DNA from: Campylobacteraceae bacterium
GTDB taxonomy: Bacteria > Campylobacterota > Campylobacteria > Campylobacterales > Sulfurovaceae
DNA length: 46,430 bases
Assembly: GCA_027065045.1 (NCBI GenBank)
Contig: JAMOOX010000058.1
Location: 1-46,430 of the forward strand
Reading direction: 5' to 3'
The notes beneath the pieces are model-generated. The model was given only the letters and a program-made list of their open reading frames with translations, was not told where the DNA came from and searched no databases. Shown here piece by piece: positions 1 to 7,440 of this stretch (position 1 is its first letter; every line of letters starts with the position of its first letter). The translations under genes were made by a program, and so were the position numbers.

Positions 1-24
1 AGTTTTACCTTTTTTTCTGCTCAT
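1..24 (-). CDS. 5' end of an unidentified leftward gene (partial)
   Basis: Only the first eight codons (MSRKKGKT) are present; the gene runs off the left edge. A strong ribosome site, AGGAG, lies at 31-35 on the minus strand, six bases before the ATG at 24-22, so this is very probably a real start. It is transcribed away from the CRISPR array and begins about 98 bases from the first repeat. A cas gene would be a natural guess at this place, but eight residues cannot identify a family. Confidence 0.55.
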
Positions 25-121
25 ACTCTTCTCCTGAATAGTTATTGATATTTTACCCAATTTGGGAAACTTTGGAAATAAAATATATGGTTTTATTGTC
101 TAGTTTATTCAGTCCATTATA
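25..121 (+). promoter_or_regulatory. Probable CRISPR leader, shared with a divergent start region
   Basis: This AT-rich segment lies between the divergent gene start at 24 and the first repeat. The repeat orientation (I-F style 3' end GCTTGGAAG) and the altered last repeat at 712-739 both put the leader on this side. No single promoter box can be assigned with confidence. Confidence 0.5.
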
Positions 122-739
122 GTGTACTACCGTGTAGGTAGCTTGGAAGGCTACTAATAGAAACAGTTTTTCCCGCTCCAAGTGTACTACCGTGTAGGTA
201 GCTTGGAAGTTGGTTGGTTTTTTTTGGAATCACATCAACTTGTGTACTACCGTGTAGGTAGCTTGGAAGTTTAGAGGATAATTTAAACTTTCTATATGTC
301 AGTGTACTACCGTGTAGGTAGCTTGGAAGCTAACTCTACTACTTCAAACCAAATATTGGATGTGTACTACCGTGTAGGTAGCTTGGAAGACTATTAAAGC
401 TGTGTCCTACTGTTATTGCTAGTGTACTACCGTGTAGGTAGCTTGGAAGTACTATTACAGACTTACTAAATACTGTAATAGGTGTACTACCGTGTAGGTA
501 GCTTGGAAGTTAGCTATATATCCGACACCTCTTTTGAACTCGTGTACTACCGTGTAGGTAGCTTGGAAGAATAGCACTAATCAAAACCATTCTCACTTCT
601 TGTGTACTACCGTGTAGGTAGCTTGGAAGTGATTTATCTTTTTTAATATGTCCCTCATCACGTGTACTACCGTGTAGGTAGCTTGGAAGACGGTGAGAAA
701 CATAACAACGACTGTACTACCGTGTAGGTAGCTTGGAAG
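122..739 (+). CRISPR. CRISPR array, 11 repeats of 28 bp, type I-F-like
   Basis: Eleven 28-bp repeats start at 122, 182, 242, 302, 362, 422, 482, 542, 602, 662 and 712. Ten are identical; the last begins with C instead of G. The repeat starts GTGTACTACC and ends GCTTGGAAG, with a perfect 5-bp stem CTACC/GGTAG around GTGTA. This layout closely resembles the type I-F repeat, which is processed by Cas6f (Csy4) just 3' of the hairpin to leave an 8-nt 5' handle, here CTTGGAAG. Nine spacers are 32 bp, the I-F length. The tenth (690-711) is only 22 bp. I saw no spacer matching the rest of the window by eye. No recognisable cas gene lies inside the window. Confidence 0.97.
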
Positions 740-768
740 TAATATATAGTAATCATATATTTGCTTAA

Positions 769-897
769 AAACCAAACTGACCAAAATATGTAATTATTTT
801 TTAATATATTGAAGTTGAGATAATTTTATGATATAATAAATAAAAAGGATTTTATAATGCAAATATTGACTATAAATATTTAAAATGAGTCTATTGC
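769..897 (+). repeat. Relic toxin-antitoxin promoter and 5' end (repeat copy A)
   Basis: Bases 820-894 match the reverse complement of 21726-21800 with 5 mismatches in 75 nt. That stretch is the promoter, ribosome site and first codons of the intact antitoxin at 21575-21763. Bases 776-830 match the reverse complement of 21252-21306, just downstream of the intact toxin, with 5 mismatches in 55 nt. The relic antitoxin frame starts at 857 (MQILTINI) and stops at a TAA at 881-883, where the intact gene has GAA. Confidence 0.85.
829..837 (+). promoter_or_regulatory. Extended -10 promoter TGATATAAT
   Basis: TG at 829-830, one base, then TATAAT at 832-837 forms an extended -10 box. The same box stands before the intact antitoxin on the minus strand (21791-21783). 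Here it probably drives the membrane protein starting at 885. Confidence 0.6.
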
Positions 898-1469
898 TAA
901 AAATTTTTAAAAAATATATAGGATATATTATAGTATCTATATCAATTTTTTTACTTAGTTGGAATATAAGTATATCTATTAATAATCCTTCTACACTATT
1001 AAAATATGAAAATAAACAGTTAATAAAAAAAAATAAAATATTAAAAGCAAAAAATAGAAAATTAATCACCAAACAAAAAATCATAACAAAAAAAATACAA
1101 CAACATAGAAAAAAAACAGTATCCAAACTTATAAATCGCTCCAAAAATAAACTTGCCACAGCCCCTGCTAAAATGGTACCTCTTCTTGGAGTAGCTACTA
1201 TTATAGCTATGACAACTTATGATATAAAAGCATATTGTCAAGATATTAATGATATTAAATCTCTTGAAACTACTCTATTTGGTGATATTAAATCTGATGA
1301 TATGATAGTAGAGATAGATGAGATATGTAATTTAGATATAGAAAAAAAACTAAAGCCTATATTGGGAGATAAATATAAAAGCATCAAAGATGATTTCAAA
1401 GGCTCTATCAAATGGATTAAAGATAATACAAAATCTAGTTTTGAAGCTTTAGAGAGATTATTTGAATAG
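885..1469 (+). CDS. Unknown membrane protein with basic coiled coil, 194 aa
   Basis: I do not recognise a named family. One membrane segment is visible at residues about 11-31. A very lysine-rich, probably helical stretch follows (38-90), then a second hydrophobic segment (about 94-113, MVPLLGVATIIAM), then an acidic C-terminal domain. The likely topology is two membrane passes with a charged linker. The ATG at 885 lies inside a decayed antitoxin sequence, in a different frame from that relic, so the protein appears to have taken over an old toxin-antitoxin promoter. It converges on the DUF58 gene with an 11-base gap. Sitting next to a CRISPR array does not by itself imply a defence role. Confidence 0.7.
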   Translation: MSLLLKIFKKYIGYIIVSISIFLLSWNISISINNPSTLLKYENKQLIKKNKILKAKNRKLITKQKIITKKIQQHRKKTVSKLINRSKNKLATAPAKMVPLLGVATIIAMTTYDIKAYCQDINDIKSLETTLFGDIKSDDMIVEIDEICNLDIEKKLKPILGDKYKSIKDDFKGSIKWIKDNTKSSFEALERLFE

Positions 1470-1480
1470 TGCTTTTAATC

Positions 1481-2302
1481 TCACAACAACATCAATTTAG
1501 CCAATACATCTTCATCTGTATAAATTTTAACCCAACGAACACCATAAGCTAGAAAATGTTGTTGAAGTTTATCATCATGTTTTTTTAATTTAGTAATATA
1601 TTTATCAATGCTTTTTTTACCAAAATATGTATCAAGATTTATATTAGATTTAGAAGATGTTAATGTAACCTCTCCTAATATATGAGGCCTATCTTCTACT
1701 CTATCTCTAATAATAATAGCAATAACTTCATGCTTTTGAGCCAAAATAGATAAATTAACATCTTCTAAAAAATCCCCAACTACAAATATAAGAGATGGCT
1801 TATGGACTCTTTGAAATAGATTTTGAATTGATATATTATAATCTAAATTTGTACCTAAAGTTGGATAATCATATATATATTTAGAAAACTCCTCTATATG
1901 ATATATCTGTTTTGTAGGAGATGTACTATATATTGAATTTTGAGTATAAGCAACACCCATAAATAAATCAGAATTGATAGTAGTAGCATAAGATAACATT
2001 GTAGCTACCTCTGTAACTCTTTTTTGCTTATCATTACCCTCTCCAAAATATAAACCACCATCTATCATAGCACAAACCACCACAGATAGCTCTCTATTAG
2101 AGTGAAACTCTTTGATATAAGGTTTGCCAAGTTTAGCTGTGGTTATCCAATTGATTTTGCGAATATCATCACCTATCTGATACTCTCTAAGTTGAGCAAA
2201 ATCATACCCCTCTCCAAAAAGTTTAGATAGATGATTACCTGATAGATGAGTATATACATCTTTTTTGGCTTTGAGTTGTAGGGATTTGAGGGCTATATTC
2301 AT
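1481..2302 (-). CDS. DUF58 domain protein of the MoxR/Bat cluster
   Basis: This 273-aa protein has the DUF58 hallmark near residues 34-52 (EGYDFAQLREYQIGDDIRKINW, read as EGYDF then LREYQIGDDIRKINW), followed by a VWA-like region. DUF58 proteins are typically encoded next to MoxR ATPases and Bat proteins. They are thought to take part in chaperone-like assembly or stress tolerance; the biochemistry is poorly known. It overlaps the MoxR gene by four bases (ATG inside the end of moxR), so the two are translationally coupled. It is the last gene of a minus-strand operon with BatC, BatD, an antitoxin-like protein and MoxR. The family assignment is firm; the exact role is inference. Confidence 0.92.
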   Translation of the reverse strand: MNIALKSLQLKAKKDVYTHLSGNHLSKLFGEGYDFAQLREYQIGDDIRKINWITTAKLGKPYIKEFHSNRELSVVVCAMIDGGLYFGEGNDKQKRVTEVATMLSYATTINSDLFMGVAYTQNSIYSTSPTKQIYHIEEFSKYIYDYPTLGTNLDYNISIQNLFQRVHKPSLIFVVGDFLEDVNLSILAQKHEVIAIIIRDRVEDRPHILGEVTLTSSKSNINLDTYFGKKSIDKYITKLKKHDDKLQQHFLAYGVRWVKIYTDEDVLAKLMLL

Positions 2303-3225
2303 GGTATTGGCACCATTGCTATAATATCAGAGATAATCTTATCCGTTGTAATCCCTTTTGCCCTTGCTTCATAAGATAAAACTACTCTATGACGCAATAC
2401 AGAGTGTATCACAAATCCAATATCAGCAGGTGTTACAAAATCCTTACCTCTTATAAATGCCATAGCTTTTGAGGCTTTGTATAGGTCAATAGATGCCCTT
2501 GGACTTACTCCAAACATTATATCTTGATGCTCTTCTCTTGTGGCTAAGATAAGTTTGATTATATACTTTTCTACATCACTATCTATATGTACTTTTTCTA
2601 CATCTTCTTGAAGTTGAAATAGTTCATCTATATTAAATACTGGATTAATCTCTTCAAAGCTTTTATTTGAAACATTTCTCATAATTTCCAACTCCTCATC
2701 TTCACTATTATACCCCACTACTACTTTCATCATAAATCTATCAAGTTGAGCCTCAGGAAGAGCATATACTCCCTCTTGTTCTATTGGATTTTGAGTTGCC
2801 ATTACTAGAAATGGAGGCTCAAGGCTAAAGCTCTCTTCTCCAATAGTGATTTGTCTCTCTTGCATCACCTCTAATAGTGCTGATTGTACCTTGGCAGGGG
2901 CTCTGTTTATCTCATCTGCTAACAGTAAATTGGTAAATAAAGCCCCCTTTTTGATACTAAAAGTATGATTTTGTGGATTATAAATTTGAGCCCCAATAAT
3001 ATCTGATGGGAGTAAATCAGGAGTAAATTGTATCCGTTTAGACTCCAAATTTATAGCTTTTGATAGAGCATTGATAGTACTTGTCTTAGCCAAACCAGGT
3101 ACACCCTCTATCAATATATGCCCATCACAAAGAAGCCCTATAATGATAGAGTCTATCATCTCTTCTTGTCCTATTATAGCTTTGTGTAGTTCATCTTTGA
3201 GTTTTTTTATTTTAGATACTATCAT
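2299..3225 (-). CDS. MoxR family AAA+ ATPase
   Basis: This 308-aa AAA+ ATPase has Walker A GVPGLAKT at residues 41-48, Walker B LLLADEINRAP at about 100-110 and sensor 1 around ATQNPIEQEG. MoxR proteins act as chaperone-like ATPases, usually together with VWA-domain proteins, in maturing or activating partners. Its start overlaps the stop of the upstream 74-aa antitoxin-like gene by four bases, and its end overlaps DUF58 by four bases. The VWA partners expected beside it (BatA, BatB) are instead at 17.4-19.2 kb, so the complex is probably made from two separate transcripts. Confidence 0.96.
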   Translation of the reverse strand: MIVSKIKKLKDELHKAIIGQEEMIDSIIIGLLCDGHILIEGVPGLAKTSTINALSKAINLESKRIQFTPDLLPSDIIGAQIYNPQNHTFSIKKGALFTNLLLADEINRAPAKVQSALLEVMQERQITIGEESFSLEPPFLVMATQNPIEQEGVYALPEAQLDRFMMKVVVGYNSEDEELEIMRNVSNKSFEEINPVFNIDELFQLQEDVEKVHIDSDVEKYIIKLILATREEHQDIMFGVSPRASIDLYKASKAMAFIRGKDFVTPADIGFVIHSVLRHRVVLSYEARAKGITTDKIISDIIAMVPIP

Positions 3226-3446
3226 ATACCTAACTCATCTATACTTTTATATATAAGCTTTGCACTCTCCACTTCTCTAATAGCCTCTTCTAAATATTTA
3301 CGATTAGTTTTGGAACTATTAAGATAATCAGTTTCATCATTTTGGCGAATTACAATATCTACTTTTGCATTAGTAAATTGTTTTTTAAGCATTTCTATAA
3401 AATCTATTGATATTTCATTGATATTCGTATGATAAATGGCTTCCAT
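3222..3446 (-). CDS. Orphan antitoxin-like small protein, 74 aa
   Basis: This 74-aa protein has a pattern typical of antitoxins that pair with RelE/YoeB-type toxins: a short beta-rich N-terminus, a central DETDYL motif and a C-terminal helix beginning NRKYLEEAIREVESAK. A toxin gene would normally follow directly, but here moxR follows with a four-base overlap. It therefore looks like an antitoxin stranded, or recruited, inside the Bat operon. An intact ribosome site (AAAAAGGAG before ATATGG) precedes the ATG, so the gene is probably translated. Its function here is unknown. Confidence 0.75.
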   Translation of the reverse strand: MEAIYHTNINEISIDFIEMLKKQFTNAKVDIVIRQNDETDYLNSSKTNRKYLEEAIREVESAKLIYKSIDELGI

Positions 3447-3460
3447 ATAATTACTCCTTT

Positions 3461-4591
3461 TTAGTTTATATTATAGCATAACTTAATCTTATTTTTTAAC
3501 CTCTTTAAATCAACCCTCTTACCTCTATATAAATTCCCCTCTAACTCTTCAATAAAAGGTAAATACTTTTTACTATTTATAGAGATAAGAAGCTGAAGTA
3601 ACTCTTTTTCATCTTTACAACTCTCTATTTTGGATTTAAGTGGATTATTATCAACTTTTATAATCTTCTTCTCCCATTTAATGGTATATGCTGTGATATA
3701 TCCTGCTATAAATATGATAATATAACTCAAAAGAGTATATAGCCATAAGAAATCTTGTTTTAATACTTTTGGTGAGTTAGTTTTATCTATAAGGTTTTTT
3801 ATATCAATTTGTTCTATCTCAAAATGCTGTTTTGGAATTTTAAGTTGATATATCTTTTGTGTTTTTGGGTTAAAGGCTTGGATATTTATCTCTTTTAAAT
3901 CAAAATCTTTTGAGTGAGATAGAGCCATAGAGTATTTAATATTATGTTTTGTTATATGAGAATTTATTATTGGTTTCTCTTGAAATTTTGTGAAGTTTGC
4001 ATCTTTTGGTAGGATATGATTTAGTATAGGTGGGTATCCATTACCTTTGATATTGACTTGAAATGCTAAAGGTTCGTAAGCTTTGGCTTTGTGATATTTT
4101 ATAGAATAAGTTAGTTTGAAATCTCCTACTAATAGTGTATTTTGTGGTAGAGGTTTGATATTTAATTTAAGTGGAGGTAGTATCACTTTGGTATCTTTGG
4201 TTACTAATCCTTTGACATTATCTCTATCTCCTGAAAAGCTATAAGCTACACTACTATCATTTGTAACTCTTTTAAGTAGGTTAAATCTTATATCTATATC
4301 ACCACTCTCTAATGGATAGATAAGATATTTATATTTAACCCTAGCATTATGATGAGTATCCTCTTCTATGGTATTTAATCTTTGAAAGCTATATTTATGG
4401 CTCTTTTGAAGCTCAAAATTAAATAATAAAACAATATTTGGGTTAGTTTGATTTAACTCTAGTGTTAATATTATAGGCTCTTTTAGATATGGAGTGGGGT
4501 TATCTACTTTTATATTATAGATAAAGTCTTCTGCGTATATATTAGATATTATTAATAGTAGAATTATTATCTTACCAAGGCTGTTTTTCAT
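3461..4591 (-). CDS. BatD-like membrane protein
   Basis: This protein of about 376 aa starts with a signal peptide (MKNSLGKIIILLLIISNIYA), followed by beta-rich BatD/oxygen-tolerance-type domains. A single membrane helix lies near residue 290 (LLSYIIIFIAGYITAYTI), before a cytoplasmic tail. I chose the ATG at 4591 over an in-frame ATG at 4606 because GAGGGA lies seven bases before it and because the signal peptide then begins properly. It overlaps the end of the BatC-like gene by 20 bases. BatD proteins are exported partners of the BatA/BatB VWA proteins. Sequence conservation is low, so the assignment rests partly on context. Confidence 0.8.
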   Translation of the reverse strand: MKNSLGKIIILLLIISNIYAEDFIYNIKVDNPTPYLKEPIILTLELNQTNPNIVLLFNFELQKSHKYSFQRLNTIEEDTHHNARVKYKYLIYPLESGDIDIRFNLLKRVTNDSSVAYSFSGDRDNVKGLVTKDTKVILPPLKLNIKPLPQNTLLVGDFKLTYSIKYHKAKAYEPLAFQVNIKGNGYPPILNHILPKDANFTKFQEKPIINSHITKHNIKYSMALSHSKDFDLKEINIQAFNPKTQKIYQLKIPKQHFEIEQIDIKNLIDKTNSPKVLKQDFLWLYTLLSYIIIFIAGYITAYTIKWEKKIIKVDNNPLKSKIESCKDEKELLQLLISINSKKYLPFIEELEGNLYRGKRVDLKRLKNKIKLCYNIN

Positions 4592-5243
4592 ATATATATC
4601 CCTCATTGATTAGCTCATAAACCTTAGAACTTAGAGGGTGTTTTTCCTCTTTGTTGTTGCTTATAAGCTTTGTTTTTTTATTATTACTTTTTTTGCTACT
4701 TTTACCATCTCCACTACCTCCAGAGCTTGATTTATCATTATCTCTCTTTTTTTCATCTTTTTTACTGCTATTATCACTTTTATTTGAGCTTGAATTTTGA
4801 GATTGTGGTTTAGAAATCCCTAAATTATCCTCTTTTTTATCATTTAATAGTGCAACTATTTTGAGATTATGGATACTATCTTTATCTTCTCCTAGTTGTA
4901 AGGCTTTGATATAGTATTTCTTGGCATTACTGTATTTTGATATTTTAGCATAAGAGTTGGCAATATTATAGTAGAGTAGCTGTTTTATTTTGATAGATGT
5001 AGATTTTATAGATTTATAAATCCCTATTGCCTGTTTATATTTTTTTTGCTTATAATATATATTTGCTAATGCTATTTTACTCTGTAGTGATGGCTCTTTT
5101 ATTTTGTTTATATACTCTTTTGAAGAGTTGTACTCTTGTGATTTATAGCTTTTATATGCACTATTTAGATTATAATTATCTAGTGATGATGCGTTGAGTA
5201 TATTGCTAAAGAGTATAATTAATATTAATAGTTTTAAATTCAT
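4572..5243 (-). CDS. BatC-like TPR protein
   Basis: The 223-aa protein has a signal peptide (residues 1-18), then tetratricopeptide-like helices over about 25-120 (for example ALANIYYKQKKYKQAIGIYK and NIANSYAKISKYSNAKKYY). A low-complexity Ser/Lys/Asn/Gly tail follows at about 140-205, before a conserved end. TPR proteins of this shape are the BatC/BatE members of the aerotolerance operon and are thought to act as periplasmic scaffolds. It is the first gene of the minus-strand operon and is divergent from the pseudouridine synthase, with about 60 bases between their starts. Confidence 0.8.
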   Translation of the reverse strand: MNLKLLILIILFSNILNASSLDNYNLNSAYKSYKSQEYNSSKEYINKIKEPSLQSKIALANIYYKQKKYKQAIGIYKSIKSTSIKIKQLLYYNIANSYAKISKYSNAKKYYIKALQLGEDKDSIHNLKIVALLNDKKEDNLGISKPQSQNSSSNKSDNSSKKDEKKRDNDKSSSGGSGDGKSSKKSNNKKTKLISNNKEEKHPLSSKVYELINEGYIYEKQPW

Positions 5244-5302
5244 AACTGTATTTTATCATTTATTAGATAAAATCTTTCATCTAAACCTTAAGGTATTAAT
5301 AT

Positions 5303-6148
5303 ATGGCAGAAAAATTTATAGTCAAGAAAAATGATAAACTTTTAAACTTTTTATTCTCTTCTCTTGTGGGCTGGTCAAAAAAGAGAATAAAAGATAGACT
5401 AAAAGGCTCTATGGTTGGAGTAAATGGAGAGATTATTACTCAATATGATTTTATATTAAATATAGATGATATTGTTGAAGTGGGTATAATTAAAAAAAGA
5501 GATAATATTATCAAATCGCTAGATATAATATATCAAGATAAAGATTTAATAGCTATTAATAAACCAGCAGGATTATTATCCGTAGGTAGTGCTAATGAAA
5601 ATAAAAAACATGCTTTATATTTACTAAGAGAACAACTATCTCGTGGCAAAAAAAGAGTTAATCTTATCCCCGTCCATAGATTAGATAGAGATACATCAGG
5701 TATCCTACTTTTTGCTACCTCCAAAGATATAAGAGAGAGAGTTATGGGAAATTGGAACAAGGCAACCAAGATTTATCTAGCTATTGTAGATGGAAGTTTA
5801 AAAGAGCCAAAAGGGAGAATAAACCAACCTCTAAGATTAGATGAAAAAGAGTATAAAGTACATGTAGGAGAGCATAAATTAGCCAAAAAAGCTATAACTC
5901 ACTATAAGAGTATTAAAAAATCCAAAAATAGAACCCTCTTAGAAATAGAGATAGAGACAGGTAGGCAACATCAAATAAGAGCTCATCTATCTTGGCTAGG
6001 TAATTCTATTATTGGAGATGAAAGATATGGTAAAAAAGGTGAACGGTTGGGACTTCATTCTCATAAGCTTAAAATCTATCACCCTATAAAAGAGGAGTTT
6101 TTAAGCTTAGAGGTAGATGCACCTAGAGAATTTTATAATTTAATTTAG
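5303..6148 (+). CDS. RluA-family 23S rRNA pseudouridine synthase
   Basis: The protein has an N-terminal S4 RNA-binding domain (residues 1-70) and the catalytic motif HRLDRDTSG at 125-133; Asp128 is the expected nucleophile. RLU-type RNA-binding signatures follow, including GRQHQIRAHLSWLG. At 281 aa it has the normal length for RluC/RluD-type enzymes, which isomerise specific uridines of 23S rRNA. The position modified cannot be told from the sequence. The ribosome site TTAAGG lies just before the ATG. Confidence 0.93.
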   Translation: MAEKFIVKKNDKLLNFLFSSLVGWSKKRIKDRLKGSMVGVNGEIITQYDFILNIDDIVEVGIIKKRDNIIKSLDIIYQDKDLIAINKPAGLLSVGSANENKKHALYLLREQLSRGKKRVNLIPVHRLDRDTSGILLFATSKDIRERVMGNWNKATKIYLAIVDGSLKEPKGRINQPLRLDEKEYKVHVGEHKLAKKAITHYKSIKKSKNRTLLEIEIETGRQHQIRAHLSWLGNSIIGDERYGKKGERLGLHSHKLKIYHPIKEEFLSLEVDAPREFYNLI

Positions 6149-6190
6149 TTTTATTACAAGAGTACTTTAAAGGTATATCAGATAGACTTC

Positions 6191-6211
6191 CAATAAAAAA
6201 GGCTTTTATTG
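6191..6211 (+). promoter_or_regulatory. Hairpin holding the transporter ribosome site and start codon
   Basis: CAATAAAA (6191-6198) pairs perfectly with TTTTATTG (6204-6211). The AAGG ribosome site lies mainly in the 5-base loop and the TTG start codon forms the end of the 3' arm. The stem is mostly A-U, so it would melt easily. Confidence 0.45.
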
Positions 6212-7102
6212 AGAGATAAATTATTATTATTAGATAGAGGAATACTATTTATGCTTTTAGCATCTTTAGCATTTGCTTTTATGGGTGGATTTGTCAAGCT
6301 TTTGGCACAATCTATTCCACCATTAGAGATTACATTTTTTAGAAACTTTGTAGGTGTATTAATAGTTGGTTTTACACTCTTTAAATCCCCACTCAATCAA
6401 ATTGGTGGTAAATTTTGGTTACTATTTTTTAGAGGTTTTATAGGATTTATTTCTCTTTTGGCATACTTTTATATTATCGCCTTTATTCCACTTGGAGAGG
6501 CTGTAACATATAATAAATTATCACCTATATTTGTAGCTATCTTTGCCTATCTATTTATAGGAGAGAAGCTATCTAAATATGCTATATTTGCTGTAATTTT
6601 AGGATTTATCGGTATTACTCTAATAGCTAAACCTGATGGATTAATGCTAGATAAATACTCTCTATTAGGTATATTTTCAGGCATTGGAGCAGCATTAGCA
6701 TATACATCAATTAGAGAACTTAGAAAATATTACGATACAAGGGCTATTGTTTTATCATTTATGATAACAGGTAGTATATTCCCATTTTTGATGATGATAA
6801 TAGCAGAGTTTATCACTATTGATGGATATGATATGGTACTCTCTACTTTTAAAATGCCTAGTAAGATAGAGTGGTTATATATTCTAGGAATGGGACTATT
6901 TGCTACATCTTCTCAACTACTAATGACAAAGGCTTATGAGCTTTCAAAAGCAGGTATTGTAGGTACTATTAGTTATTCTAATATTATATTTGCTACAATT
7001 ATTGGAGTAGTTTTGGGAGATAAGTTTCCTGATATTTGGACACTTTTGGGAATATTTCTTGTGATTGGTTCTGGTATTTTGGTGGCTATGCCTAAAAGGT
7101 AG
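6209..7102 (+). CDS. EamA/DMT family transporter
   Basis: This 297-aa protein has ten hydrophobic helices in two EamA repeats. The first repeat includes GEAVTYNKLSPIFVAIFAYLFIGEKL and the second ends in IVGTISYSNIIFATIIGVVLGDKFP (both quoted as loose landmarks). It belongs to the drug/metabolite transporter superfamily; the substrate is unknown. The start is TTG at 6209, because the next ATG (6251) would remove part of the first membrane helix. AAGG lies a few bases upstream within a small hairpin. Confidence 0.9.
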   Translation: MRDKLLLLDRGILFMLLASLAFAFMGGFVKLLAQSIPPLEITFFRNFVGVLIVGFTLFKSPLNQIGGKFWLLFFRGFIGFISLLAYFYIIAFIPLGEAVTYNKLSPIFVAIFAYLFIGEKLSKYAIFAVILGFIGITLIAKPDGLMLDKYSLLGIFSGIGAALAYTSIRELRKYYDTRAIVLSFMITGSIFPFLMMIIAEFITIDGYDMVLSTFKMPSKIEWLYILGMGLFATSSQLLMTKAYELSKAGIVGTISYSNIIFATIIGVVLGDKFPDIWTLLGIFLVIGSGILVAMPKR

Positions 7103-7132
7103 GAATTATTTGATATACTACTATTTATAATA

Positions 7133-7185
7133 ATTGGTGTTGTCAGGGGACAACACCCTACAATATTATATTTTGTAGCACCAAT
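7133..7185. repeat. Composite inverted-repeat element before mazEF
   Basis: The element has a perfect 9-bp hairpin GGTGTTGTC-AGGG-GACAACACC (7136-7157) and a second hairpin CTACAA/TTGTAG (7158-7163 with 7173-7178). Outer arms ATTGGTG (7133-7139) and CACCAAT (7179-7185) could instead pair with each other. It ends about 21 bases before the antitoxin ATG. It could be a miniature mobile element, a terminator for the transporter gene or an RNA switch. Confidence 0.7.
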
Positions 7186-7206
7186 TTAGAAATAAAGGAT
7201 TATTTT

Positions 7207-7440
7207 ATGCATACAATTACATTAAAATCAGATGATATATTTTTTGATACATTAAATGATATGGTTAAAACTCTTAATATCACCAAAAGTGAATTAATAA
7301 AAAATGCTGTTATCTATTATAAGGATGTTATAGAACAAGAAAAATTAAAATCTCAAATAGAACAAGCTTCACAAAAAGTTAGAGATAACTCTCTAAAAAT
7401 ATCTCAAGAGTTTGAAGATAGTATAAATGATGGGTTATAA
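7207..7440 (+). CDS. MazE-like antitoxin of a MazEF pair
   Basis: This 77-aa protein starts MHTITLKSDDIFFDTLNDMV and has a ribbon-helix-helix-like N-terminus with a helix around ITKSELIKNAVIYY. A charged C-terminal helix follows, which would wrap the toxin. It sits directly before a PemK/MazF toxin gene, its stop overlapping the toxin start by one base. The ribosome site AAAGGA is good. Antitoxins of this type usually repress their own promoter. The partner defines the family more surely than the sequence does. Confidence 0.85.
   Translation: MHTITLKSDDIFFDTLNDMVKTLNITKSELIKNAVIYYKDVIEQEKLKSQIEQASQKVRDNSLKISQEFEDSINDGL

Noticed and set aside
122-739. Possible self-targeting spacers against genes in this window
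   Set aside because: I compared spacers by eye with the window and saw no convincing match. A computed search of the whole genome would be needed for a firm answer.
593-784. 63-codon minus-strand frame across the end of the CRISPR array
   Set aside because: It is composed of translated repeats and spacers, with the same residues recurring at each repeat, so it is not a gene.
794-1159. 121-codon minus-strand frame opposite the unknown membrane protein
   Set aside because: It covers low-complexity AT-rich sequence. The plus-strand frame has a promoter, a continuous protein with sensible segments and fits the gene spacing better.
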